DNA of 12,349 nucleotides from a bacterium (GCA_029945985.1 JAQSDP010000472.1:1-12349), one strand, 5' to 3'; numbered from the stretch's first letter, positions 1-6,076 are shown. The notes: a model not told the origin generated them from the sequence alone. Program-made: numbers and translations.

Positions 1-129
1 AGCGGACAGGTCAGTCTTGATGAGGCGAAATCCATTATCGAGGCCTTTGTCACAACGGACATCAGCGAGGACCGGCACAAGCATCGCGTAGGAAAGATCG
101 ACTCTATCGATCGCGAGTACAGGAAATGA
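1..129 (+). CDS. rpiB: Ribose-5-phosphate isomerase B-type protein, C-terminal end (partial)
   Basis: The reading frame is open from the first base and stops with TGA at 127-129, giving the last 42 residues of a protein that starts outside the window. The stretch EAKSIIEAFVTTD followed by DRHKHRVGKIDSID matches the C-terminal end of the RpiB/LacAB isomerase family, where a helix leads to an 'F..t.f...RH..Rv.kI' ending; the Arg-His pair of that motif contributes to phosphate and substrate handling. RpiB interconverts ribose 5-phosphate and ribulose 5-phosphate; close relatives act on other sugar phosphates. Its stop codon overlaps the deoC start (ATGA, 126-129), so the two are co-transcribed and probably translationally coupled. 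Active-site Cys and the N-terminal half lie outside the window, so the exact substrate cannot be judged. Confidence 0.78.
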   Translation, partial: SGQVSLDEAKSIIEAFVTTDISEDRHKHRVGKIDSIDREYRK

Positions 130-986
130 CCAACGGAAATTACGACAGGCTGGTCGAGCAGATCACCGACCTGGTGCTGTCGCGGCTCGATGGCAACGGC
201 GATGTGGAATGTGCCACATTTTGCTCGGCGGATGTTCAGCGGATCGTCGATGCGGGTGCCGAGCGGATCGGCGTTGTGCTCGGCGAGACCGCGACGGCTC
301 ATGATTGGGCAAGCCTTATCGACCACACTCTGCTCAAGCCTGACGCCAGCGAATCGGATATCAGGAAACTCTGCGATGAGGCCGCGAAATTCGGCTTTGC
401 ATCGGTCTGCGTGAATCCTGCATGGGTCAAGAAGGCATCGGAATTGCTTCGCGGCACGGGCGTACCCGTATGCACCGTGATCGGATTTCCGCTGGGGGCG
501 ACGCTGCCTGATGTAAAGGCGTTCGAGGCTCGGCGGTCGATATTTAATGGGGCTCGGGAGGTTGATATGGTCATCAACATCGGGGCGCTGAAATCGGGTG
601 ACGATTGTGCGGTTGAGGACGACATACGGGCAGTGGCACAGGCCGCGCATGAGAACGGGGTGCTGCTGAAGGTCATCATCGAGACGGCACTGCTGACGGA
701 CGCAGAGAAGGTTCGGGCGTGCCTTGCGTCAAAGAATGCGGGTGCCGATTTCGTCAAGACCTCGACCGGATTTGCAAAGGGCGGAGCGACGGTGGATGAC
801 GTCGCACTGATGCGTCGGACCGTCGGGTCCGCTCTTGGGGTGAAGGCTTCGGGTGGTGTGAAAGGGATCGACGATGCCCGTGCCATGTTCGAGGCGGGGG
901 CGACTCGGATCGGGGCCTCGGTCGGCGTGAAGATCGCCCAGGAAGCGTCCGGGATCAAATCCACTTCTAGTACCTCCGCATACTGA
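126..986 (+). CDS. deoC: Deoxyribose-phosphate aldolase with N-terminal helical extension
   Basis: This 286-residue class I aldolase cleaves 2-deoxyribose 5-phosphate into glyceraldehyde 3-phosphate and acetaldehyde. The catalytic barrel starts near residue 61. LIDHTLLKPDA (64-74) is the family signature and carries D66; EVDMVINIG has D147; FVKTSTGF holds the Schiff-base lysine K211; VKASGGVKG holds the second active-site lysine K240; the phosphate-binding end is GATRIGAS (258-265). All expected catalytic residues are present. The protein is longer than the usual ~220-250 residues because of a ~60-residue N-terminal extension: an amphipathic helix (about residues 6-21, YDRLVEQITDLVLSRL), a short Gly/Asp linker, a CxxxC pair (C29, C33) and GAERIG. 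Such helix-plus-linker extensions are typical of enzymes targeted into bacterial microcompartments. The ATG overlaps the rpiB stop; there is no strong separate RBS, which suggests coupling. The barrel assignment is secure; the targeting role is inferred. Confidence 0.95.
   Translation: MTNGNYDRLVEQITDLVLSRLDGNGDVECATFCSADVQRIVDAGAERIGVVLGETATAHDWASLIDHTLLKPDASESDIRKLCDEAAKFGFASVCVNPAWVKKASELLRGTGVPVCTVIGFPLGATLPDVKAFEARRSIFNGAREVDMVINIGALKSGDDCAVEDDIRAVAQAAHENGVLLKVIIETALLTDAEKVRACLASKNAGADFVKTSTGFAKGGATVDDVALMRRTVGSALGVKASGGVKGIDDARAMFEAGATRIGASVGVKIAQEASGIKSTSSTSAY
203..220. repeat. Copy 1 of a TGTGGNNNGTGCCACATT palindromic repeat, inside deoC
   Basis: The sequence TGTGGAATGTGCCACATT lies in the deoC linker codons (residues D27 to F32). 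It matches the intergenic copy at 1099-1116 at all but three central positions, and the outer TGTGG/CCACA arms are intact. Its presence in coding DNA that encodes a flexible linker may be chance or may reflect a dispersed repeat tolerated there. Confidence 0.4.
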
Positions 987-1096
987 TCCTGGTGGTGAAC
1001 CAACTTTGAAATTGTAAATTTGGAAACCGTCTTTCGGACAGGCGGGGCTAACGGAACTGGACGGTGTCACCGGGGCTTCGAAAACCGGCAAAAATC

Positions 1097-1116
1097 AATG
1101 TGGCACGTGCCACATT
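1097..1116. repeat. 20-bp perfect palindrome (repeat copy 2)
   Basis: AATGTGGCACGTGCCACATT reads the same on both strands over all 20 bases. The core TGTGGCACGTGCCACATT recurs in altered form at 203-220 and 1202-1219. It lies about 110 bp after the deoC stop. A perfect dyad of this length could be a protein-binding site, a small hairpin, or the end of a dispersed repeat; nothing in the sequence decides between these. Confidence 0.7.
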
Positions 1117-1120
1117 TGGG

Positions 1121-1190
1121 GTGAATAGTGAATAGGTGATAGTGAATAGTGCAAGAGATATCGGGTCACTATTCACTTTCCACTGTTCAC
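1121..1190. repeat. Nested inverted repeat built from GTGAATAGTG units
   Basis: GTGAATAGTG occurs directly repeated at 1121-1130 and 1142-1151. An inner perfect stem pairs AGTGAATAGTG (1141-1151) with CACTATTCACT (1167-1177), 11 bp with a 15-base loop. An outer stem pairs 1121-1130 with 1181-1190 with one G-T pair. Both arms together would form a long hairpin or cruciform. No T run follows, so it is not a standard terminator; a MITE-like or REP-like repeat is possible. Confidence 0.65.
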
Positions 1191-1205
1191 GATCAACTGA
1201 TCGTG
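1188..1205. repeat. Short inverted repeat CACGATCA/TGATCGTG
   Basis: CACGATCA at 1188-1195 and TGATCGTG at 1198-1205 are perfect inverted copies separated by two bases. The left arm shares its first three bases with the end of the preceding stem, and the right arm runs into repeat copy 3. It is one more part of the same palindrome cluster. Confidence 0.55.
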
Positions 1206-1219
1206 GCGCGTGCCACATT
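1202..1219. repeat. Repeat copy 3 of the TGTGGCACGTGCCACATT family
   Basis: CGTGGCGCGTGCCACATT matches copy 2 at 16 of 18 positions. Copies 2 and 3 bracket the nested inverted repeat, so 1097-1219 behaves as one ~123-bp unit with related sequences at both ends. Confidence 0.5.
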
Positions 1220-1529
1220 CGGTTTGGAGCGGGGAAAAAGAACTCGGAGCAAACTGAGAGACCTGAGCGTGCTGAGTTGGCCGGAAAGTGTGCAAACACA
1301 ATTGTACGCGCTGCAACGCGCTTTGGGTTCGGATCCGGGTGCAAATTTCGCAAAATGACCACCCTGCACCGCGACACTCGAGGAGCGCCGGCAACCCCAG
1401 CTACTCCCGCCACCGACTGTTTGCTCCGATGCAACTCCAGCCGTGACCCGAACGCCGCCGACGCGGCTCCGGACTTCACCCCGACACCTGCGGCGTGCGC
1501 CGGTCCCGAATGATGGTCGATCTGGGGCT

Positions 1530-3098
1530 TTATTGTGCAGGGAATTTGCACAGGATGGTGGTTCCGTTTCCCGGACTGGCCTCGACCTGGAGATCGCCGC
1601 CGATCAGCGCAGCCCTTTCGCGCATGCCGATGAGCCCGAACCCGCCGCGTTCATGAATTTCGTCGCCGTTCCAGTTTCCGTTACCATCGTCCTCGATCGC
1701 CAGACGTACATCGCCATTCACGCGGTCCAGCAGAAGGCCAATGCGACTTGCGCCCGAATGTTTGACGACGTTATTCATCGCTTCCTGGACGATGCGAAAG
1801 ATGTTTCCCTCGACATCGGCCGTGAGGGCGGGCAGATCGGCGGGCGCGTACAGGTCAAATGCGATATTGTGGATGGCCGAGCATTCGCCGCCAAGATTGC
1901 GGAGCGCGGGGACAAGTCCGTCGGCTATCTCGGGCGGGCGCAGCTGCCAGGCAATGCTGCTTACTTCGCTGTCGAGAAGCTTCATTTTCTGGCAGACAGC
2001 TTTGATCTCGGCTATCATCGCCGGCTTGTCGAGGTTTGCGCCGCATATGCGTTCAAGGGCGAACCGTATGCCTGTCACTTCCTGCCCAAGTTGATCGTGC
2101 AGGTCGCGGGCGATCCGTTTTCGCTCCGACTCCTGAGTTTCGGCGATGCGCTTCCGGGTTTCGCTTGCGGCAGAATGCTTTAAACTGACCATCGCAAGCT
2201 TTTCATTCTCCGAGATCTGCCCGGCGGTCCACCACAGGACGCCGGTAAAAAGGATAATTTCAAAGACGATCCCTATGGCCGCTCCAAATGAGGCGTCATA
2301 AAAGCCCCCTTTGACACCAGACAGGAGAAGCCAGGTGAACGCGAAAAGGCCGATCAGGATCACTGGCAGCGCGCTTCTGAGCACCAGCCCTCCGCCGTCT
2401 CTTCTCAGCAGCGCGGCGATGAGGCCACGTTCGGGAATTGCAGCAGCGAGGCCGACGGCGGCGAGGCCGACCATGATTGCAGTCTGCATGGCTATCCCGG
2501 TCGCGAGCGGCAGCGTATAAAGAGCGCTGGCCCCGAAGATGTAGCCTGCGAGTGAGATCGACGCGATCGTCAGGACGACGAGGCTTATCGTCGCCGCGTC
2601 ATGCCTCGTCCGTGCGAACGTGCAAAGGATCAGGGCGGTACCCACCAGAGCGAAGGACGCCGCCGCAGGAGGGCCCATCCGCCCGGGGGATGCGGTTGCC
2701 ATCGCGCCTGGAACATCGCCAAAGAAGAGGGTATCGATACCGTAGTTAACGCCAAGGACGAATTGCGAAAGCGTAGCGGCGCCGATCAGAGCGGTGCACC
2801 CGCCTAAAATGCGAACAACAACTTTATATCGCGGATGATACGCGGCCAAAAGCACTGCGAGGCCGGCAAACATAAGGCAGAGCGACGCGTTAAATTTAGT
2901 CGAAATGGCATTGTTGTCCCAGTCGGCGAGTCCGGGAATGCCGGCTATCCAACCTACTGCGGATATGGCGCCGCCGGTCAGTACGAGCAGGGCGCAGATA
3001 CGCGAGACCCACAGAAGCCTCTGAAGTGAAGCCTTCGCCGTACATCGAACGTAAGGGATAGATGCGAGTGATATTCCGTTGATTGATGCTACTGGCAT
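1530..3098 (-). CDS. Membrane sensor histidine kinase, NarL-type (HisKA_3), eight predicted TM segments
   Basis: This is a 522-residue sensor kinase. The N-terminal part (about 30-292) is very hydrophobic, with roughly eight membrane segments and only short loops, so it probably senses within or at the membrane. A short helix (295-325) leads to the HisKA_3 dimerisation domain, ESERKRIARDLHDQLGQE (323-340), with phospho-acceptor H334. The ATPase domain follows: N box FRIVQEAMNNVVKHS (434-448), G1 box EDDGNG (469-474) and G2 box GGFGLIGMRERA (485-496), ending in GNGTTI. All key catalytic motifs are intact. The start at 3098 has a stop codon in frame shortly upstream but no clear Shine-Dalgarno; it is the best available start. 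The response regulator gene lies upstream on the same strand, 194 bp away. HisKA_3 kinases usually pair with LuxR/NarL-type regulators, which that protein is not. The signal is unknown. Confidence 0.93.
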   Translation of the reverse strand: MPVASINGISLASIPYVRCTAKASLQRLLWVSRICALLVLTGGAISAVGWIAGIPGLADWDNNAISTKFNASLCLMFAGLAVLLAAYHPRYKVVVRILGGCTALIGAATLSQFVLGVNYGIDTLFFGDVPGAMATASPGRMGPPAAASFALVGTALILCTFARTRHDAATISLVVLTIASISLAGYIFGASALYTLPLATGIAMQTAIMVGLAAVGLAAAIPERGLIAALLRRDGGGLVLRSALPVILIGLFAFTWLLLSGVKGGFYDASFGAAIGIVFEIILFTGVLWWTAGQISENEKLAMVSLKHSAASETRKRIAETQESERKRIARDLHDQLGQEVTGIRFALERICGANLDKPAMIAEIKAVCQKMKLLDSEVSSIAWQLRPPEIADGLVPALRNLGGECSAIHNIAFDLYAPADLPALTADVEGNIFRIVQEAMNNVVKHSGASRIGLLLDRVNGDVRLAIEDDGNGNWNGDEIHERGGFGLIGMRERAALIGGDLQVEASPGNGTTILCKFPAQ

Positions 3099-3292
3099 TA
3101 GGTTAGCGTTAAATAGAAGCTGTTAAAGTCGAAATATCCGACATCAGCGGATTGGGCATAACCTACCGCTTGAACGATCTCACCTGATCCTGACGGTGCT
3201 GTTTGGGTCCTGGTCTTCAGCAAGGCGTCTCTTATACACTCCCCCCGGTGTAGCGATTGCTAGATTCCTGTTTGCTTGGTCTATGCCCCCGG

Positions 3293-3775
3293 TCAGAAGG
3301 TCGTAGGGCACGAGGTACGGAGCGGAGCCATCGCAGCCAAGGGTGTAGGGAGAGGCTGGTTGGCTTCCTGGAAAGCGAGGAGTTTTGCCCGCGCGTTGGG
3401 GGAAACGTTGTCGACGATCCTGATGATGGTGTCGGCCAGGTCTCCGAAATATGGTTTGACGAGATATTCGCGGGCTCCAGCGCCGAGACCGGAGCTAATA
3501 TCGTTTTTGCCGCCATATCCGGAATAGAACACGATCGGGGTATCCGGTGAAAGCTCGTGGAGCTTTACGCAGAGCCCCAGCGTGAGCACATCCTGAACTT
3601 TTCCGTCAAGTAAATATAAATTGAACGACTCGCTGGTAGCACGCTTGAGAGCATTTTCAACCGACTGCACGGTGGCAACGTCGATATTCGCGAAACCTAG
3701 AATGGTCTCTACAAGCTCGCATGAGTCTTCGTCGTCTTCGACATAAAGAACGCGTAGATTTGTTTCCCTTTTCAT
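3293..3775 (-). CDS. Single-domain response regulator (CheY-like receiver)
   Basis: The 160-residue protein is one receiver domain with a short tail. LRVLYVEDDED (7-17) carries the acidic Mg-binding residues (E13, D14, D15), LLDGKV has the phospho-acceptor D57, PIVFYSGYG has the switch Ser S85, and YLVKP has K107. The receiver ends near residue 125; the remaining ~35 residues (rich in Pro, Ala and Leu) are not a recognisable output domain, so any output would be through protein contacts. The start is supported by GGGAG at 3782-3786, 6 bases before the ATG. The gene precedes the histidine kinase on the same strand and is divergent from the Crp/Fnr gene at 4176. Pairing with the neighbouring kinase is likely from position but not proven. 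It could equally be an accessory phosphate sink. Confidence 0.9.
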   Translation of the reverse strand: MKRETNLRVLYVEDDEDSCELVETILGFANIDVATVQSVENALKRATSESFNLYLLDGKVQDVLTLGLCVKLHELSPDTPIVFYSGYGGKNDISSGLGAGAREYLVKPYFGDLADTIIRIVDNVSPNARAKLLAFQEANQPLPTPLAAMAPLRTSCPTTF

Positions 3776-3780
3776 CTTAT

Positions 3781-3808
3781 GCTCCCGCTCGGGAACTGGA
3801 GCCCGAGC
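3781..3808 (-). promoter_or_regulatory. Competing hairpins at the response regulator ribosome-binding site
   Basis: On the minus-strand transcript GCTCGGG and CCCGAGC form a 7-bp stem with an 8-base loop (plus-strand 3787-3793 with 3802-3808). An alternative 5-bp stem pairs GCTCC with GGAGC (3798-3802 with 3781-3785), which would bury the GGGAG Shine-Dalgarno. The two stems share base 3802 and overlap in space, so they exclude each other. The sequence pairing is direct observation; a role in translation control is inference. Confidence 0.35.
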
Positions 3809-3970
3809 CTTGTCGTTTAAGTTTTCTAAATATCGGGCCGGGCAAAAGTAGTGACGATTCCGTTAAGGGTTTGCGAAGATGTCTGTGTCCGGGAGGTACT
3901 CCTTCCGGGCGGATCAATTCGATTCAACCTTATCGTTAGGCCAACTGTACTCTTCTCGGACGTAAATGGA

Positions 3971-3986
3971 TGTGGGTTACCGCACA
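3971..3986. promoter_or_regulatory. Upstream dyad, putative Crp/Fnr-family operator (site 1)
   Basis: TGTGGGTTACCGCACA is an imperfect 16-bp dyad. Its reverse complement starts with TGTGCGGTA, the same nine bases that start site 2. Centre-to-centre spacing to site 2 is 90 bp. It lies between divergent genes, next to an A/T-rich run, and could serve either. The Crp/Fnr protein encoded just downstream is an obvious candidate binder. Confidence 0.45.
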
Positions 3987-4060
3987 TATATAAATATATC
4001 TTTCGCCCTTTTCTAGTGCCGGCCGGAGCGAATGACGTCCAGCTGAAAAATTGTTATGTA

Positions 4061-4076
4061 TGTGCGGTATCGCACT
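4061..4076. promoter_or_regulatory. Promoter-proximal dyad, putative Crp/Fnr-family operator (site 2)
   Basis: TGTGCGGTATCGCACT has GTGCG and CGCAC arms around a 4-base centre. Its centre (4068.5) is about 40 bases upstream of the start point expected from the TATACT box at 4097-4102. That is the position of a class II activator site, where the regulator overlaps the -35 region. No good -35 hexamer is present, as expected for an activator-dependent promoter. Confidence 0.5.
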
Positions 4077-4096
4077 GTTCTGCGAATGTCTTGGTG

Positions 4097-4102
4097 TATA
4101 CT
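4097..4102 (+). promoter_or_regulatory. -10-like box (TATACT) for the first Crp/Fnr gene
   Basis: TATACT matches the sigma-70 -10 consensus at five of six positions. The hexamer 17 bases upstream (ACTGTT) is a poor -35. The predicted transcript start near 4109 would give a leader of about 67 bases before the ATG at 4176. Confidence 0.45.
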
Positions 4103-4175
4103 AGATTGTCACTCTTTTCTGATTTCCAATACTATTTGTTTCGTGATATGAAGTGCTTGAAGCACGCGAGTTTTG

Positions 4176-4943
4176 ATGGCCCAGAAATTAACGCAAGAAA
4201 ATGTCCGCAAGAATTACCTTCTAGCGTCGCTCAACGACGCCGACCTGGAGCGCATGATGCCGCACCTTTCGCTCGTTGATCTCGAACTTGGCAAGGTTCT
4301 TTACGAAGCCGGCGATAAGATGGATTACGCCTATTTCCCGACGACGGCGATCGTTTCGCTGCTTTATATGATGGAGAGCGGTTCGACGGCCGAGATCGGC
4401 GTTATCGGTAATGACGGTATCATCGGCCTCTCTTTACTGCTCGGCGGCGATACGACGACGAACCGGGCTGTGGTGCAGAGCGCCGGGAGTGCCTTAAAGA
4501 TCAGCGCTGTCGCTGTGAAAGTGGAGTTCAGCTTCGGGAACGAGATGCACGACCTGATGCTGCGATATACGCAGGCGCTGATGACGCAGATATCGCAGAC
4601 GGCGGTCTGCAATCGGCTCCACCCGATCGAACAGCAGCTTTGCCGCTGGCTGCTGCTGAGCCACGACCGGCTACATTCGGACAGGCTTGTGATGACGCAC
4701 GAGCTGATCTCAAATATGCTCGGCGTCCGTCGCGAGGGGGTAACGCTGGCCGCGCAAAGTCTTGCGGCCCGCAACTTGATCACGAATCGGCGCGGTACGA
4801 TAACCGTGAGCGACCGGAAAGGGCTGGAAGATGCCGCTTGTGAATGCTATGGAGTGGTCAAAACCGAGTACGACCGGATCCTTGGCTGGCGGCCTCCTCA
4901 GCAGGCTATCGTTAATGCGATGTCATCGAGTCGGGTCAAGTGA
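4176..4943 (+). CDS. Crp/Fnr-family transcriptional regulator (paralogue 1)
   Basis: The 255-residue protein has an N-terminal cyclic-nucleotide-type beta barrel (about 20-125), a long dimer helix (125-160) and a C-terminal winged helix-turn-helix (about 165-212). The recognition region is MTHELISNMLGVRREGVTLA (173-192), followed by a wing at RRGTITVSDR. The effector pocket is atypical: the phosphate-binding segment that reads RSA in E. coli Crp reads NRAVVQ here, so cAMP binding is doubtful. Cysteines at C145 (AVCNR) and C222/C224 (ACECY) are shared with the second paralogue. There is no N-terminal Fe-S cysteine cluster as in Fnr. A TTG three bases upstream is also in frame, but the ATG at 4176 is the more natural start; the RBS is weak. 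Two dyads upstream suggest autoregulation. The ligand is unknown. Confidence 0.92.
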   Translation: MAQKLTQENVRKNYLLASLNDADLERMMPHLSLVDLELGKVLYEAGDKMDYAYFPTTAIVSLLYMMESGSTAEIGVIGNDGIIGLSLLLGGDTTTNRAVVQSAGSALKISAVAVKVEFSFGNEMHDLMLRYTQALMTQISQTAVCNRLHPIEQQLCRWLLLSHDRLHSDRLVMTHELISNMLGVRREGVTLAAQSLAARNLITNRRGTITVSDRKGLEDAACECYGVVKTEYDRILGWRPPQQAIVNAMSSSRVK

Positions 4944-5143
4944 TACGGTGCCTGGACCAGGTCGGTGCTGCAGCGCACAGAAGGCCGATCCGAACTCGAG
5001 TAATCTCGTAATTAGGATAGGTTGAGCCGAAGTTCTTTTTCAATCAGATCATTCGACATCAGAAACGGTTTACCGATCGTCTCTTGTGCCGTCTGTTGTT
5101 TTTGCAACGAGACCGAACAAAGAGAACGAACACGGGAAACTAG

Positions 5144-5839
5144 ATGAACGAAAATCAAAAACCTCACAACCGGCTATTAGCCGCAATCCCTAAATCTGAA
5201 TTCAAGCTCCTGTCAGGAAAGATGGAGTCCGTCCCCCTCGTATTCGGCGAGCCGATCTACGCAGCCGGCGAGGCAATAAAGCAGATCTACTTTCCAGAGA
5301 GCGGCATAATCTCGCTGCTATCCGAGGTGGATAAGGATTCGACGCTGGAGGTCGGAATTGTCGGGAGCGAAGGCCTGACGGGAGTTTCGGTATTTCTAGG
5401 TGTCGGCACCTCGCCGAATCGAGCGGTAGTTCAGGGCGCCGGAACTGCACGCACGATGTCGCCGCGTTCGTTCCTTGCCGCGTGCAGGTCGAGCGAAAAA
5501 CTCTCGCAAACGGTCCGGAGATTTATTCATTCGCTGCTCACCCAGATCTCGCAATCAGCCGTCTGCAACCGGTATCACCTGATCGATGACCGCCTGTCGA
5601 GATGGCTGCTGATGACGCACGACAGGATGCGGTCCGATGAGTTTGAGATCACGCAAGACTTTCTATCCAATATGCTGGGCGTACGCCGCGAAGCCGTGAA
5701 CAAGGCCGCCGGCGATCTGCAGCGTCGCGGCCTGATCAGCTACAAGCGCGGCCATTTGACCGTGATCTATCGCGCCGGCCTCGAAGCCGCCGCCTGCCCG
5801 TGCTACAAACTGATCAGACAACAATACGACTCGGCCTGA
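5144..5839 (+). CDS. Crp/Fnr-family transcriptional regulator (paralogue 2)
   Basis: This 231-residue protein is clearly related to its upstream neighbour. It shares the barrel segment YFPESGIISLL (49-59), the dimer-helix motif LLTQISQSAVCNR (131-143), the helix-turn-helix ITQDFLSNMLGVRREAVNKA (169-188) and the ending ACPCY (217-221). The barrel again has NRAVVQGAG where cAMP-binding Crp proteins have an RSA motif, so the effector is probably not cAMP. Cysteines C141, C218 and C220 align with those of paralogue 1. The gap to the first gene is 200 bp with no evident terminator, so it may have its own promoter or be read through. The start ATG is preceded by CACGGGAAACTAG, a modest RBS. The recognition helices of the two paralogues are similar but not identical (REGVTLAAQSL against REAVNKAAGDL), so related target sites are likely. 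Confidence 0.92.
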   Translation: MNENQKPHNRLLAAIPKSEFKLLSGKMESVPLVFGEPIYAAGEAIKQIYFPESGIISLLSEVDKDSTLEVGIVGSEGLTGVSVFLGVGTSPNRAVVQGAGTARTMSPRSFLAACRSSEKLSQTVRRFIHSLLTQISQSAVCNRYHLIDDRLSRWLLMTHDRMRSDEFEITQDFLSNMLGVRREAVNKAAGDLQRRGLISYKRGHLTVIYRAGLEAAACPCYKLIRQQYDSA

Positions 5840-5967
5840 AACTTCAGTTCTGCCCGCCGCAACTGTGTGCGGAAGCGTACATACTACCCCGTTAGAATTC
5901 TCTATTCTTTAGATATATTAGTGGGCGATCTCTCAAAAAAGACATCGTCGGTCTACCAAAAGGATTT

Positions 5968-5996
5968 TTGAAAATTGATTGCTGCTGAAATATCAA
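5968..5996 (+). promoter_or_regulatory. Possible sigma-70 promoter for the secreted-protein gene
   Basis: TTGAAA (5968-5973) and TATCAA (5991-5996) are spaced by 17 bases. The -35 matches consensus at five of six positions and the -10 at four of six. It would give a leader of roughly 80 bases before the ATG at 6084. The region is A/T-rich and such matches arise easily by chance. Confidence 0.3.
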
Positions 5997-6071
5997 TCTT
6001 TTATCGTTCGTTACGAGCACCGTCACTCATTCTGAGTCTCGCTAGGAAAGTAAGTCGGATAAAACGAGCAG

Positions 6072-6076
6072 AGGAG
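6072..6076 (+). promoter_or_regulatory. Ribosome-binding site AGGAG
   Basis: AGGAG lies 7 bases before the ATG at 6084. It is the clearest Shine-Dalgarno on the plus strand of this window and fixes the start of the secreted-protein gene. Confidence 0.75.

Larger units (their letters stand above)
987..1529. other. Non-coding convergent gap between deoC and the histidine kinase
   Basis: This 543-bp stretch separates the convergent ends of deoC and the histidine kinase gene. Open frames exist on both strands, but none has an RBS, a recognisable domain or natural protein composition. The first part (about 1097-1219) is packed with inverted repeats described separately. The second part (1220-1529) is C-rich on the plus strand and shows no gene, tRNA-like fold or clear terminator. 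I see no Rho-independent terminator with a T run for either flanking gene, so transcript ends here are unexplained. Confidence 0.6.
3776..4175. other. Divergent regulatory region between the response regulator and Crp/Fnr genes
   Basis: This 400-bp region separates two divergently transcribed genes and should hold both promoters. It contains competing hairpins next to the response regulator RBS (3781-3808), an 8-bp hairpin at 3889-3908 (CCGGGAGG/CCTTCCGG with loop TACT and one G-T pair), an A/T-rich run (3985-4001), two related 16-bp dyads (3971-3986 and 4061-4076) and a TATACT -10-like box (4097-4102). One plus-strand open frame passes through it, but its translation has no domain and no RBS and it overlaps the downstream gene out of frame, so I treat it as non-coding. 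Confidence 0.6.

Noticed and set aside
1048..1551. A 167-codon minus-strand open frame and a 125-codon plus-strand frame in the deoC-kinase gap
   Set aside because: Neither has an RBS or a recognisable domain, both read through the palindrome cluster, and the minus-strand one overlaps the end of the histidine kinase gene. Composition looks like translated non-coding DNA.
1443..2183. A 246-codon plus-strand frame overlapping the histidine kinase
   Set aside because: It is antisense to the kinase ATPase and dimerisation domains, whose motifs are unmistakable. Long antisense frames are expected at this GC content.
3851..4279. A 142-codon plus-strand frame through the divergent intergenic region
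   Set aside because: It overlaps the first Crp/Fnr gene out of frame, has no RBS, and covers the dyads and the -10 box. Its translation has no domain.
4951..4961. CCTGGACCAGG palindrome after the first Crp/Fnr gene as a terminator
   Set aside because: A one-base loop cannot form a normal hairpin and no T run follows.
5066..5075. CGGTTTACCG as an operator for the second Crp/Fnr gene
   Set aside because: It shares only the CGGT/ACCG core with the two upstream dyads, with two extra bases between the halves and no TGTG arms. Too weak to call.
5857..5872. CCGCA/TGCGG hairpin after the second Crp/Fnr gene as a terminator
   Set aside because: Only five base pairs and no T run; not enough to support a terminator call.
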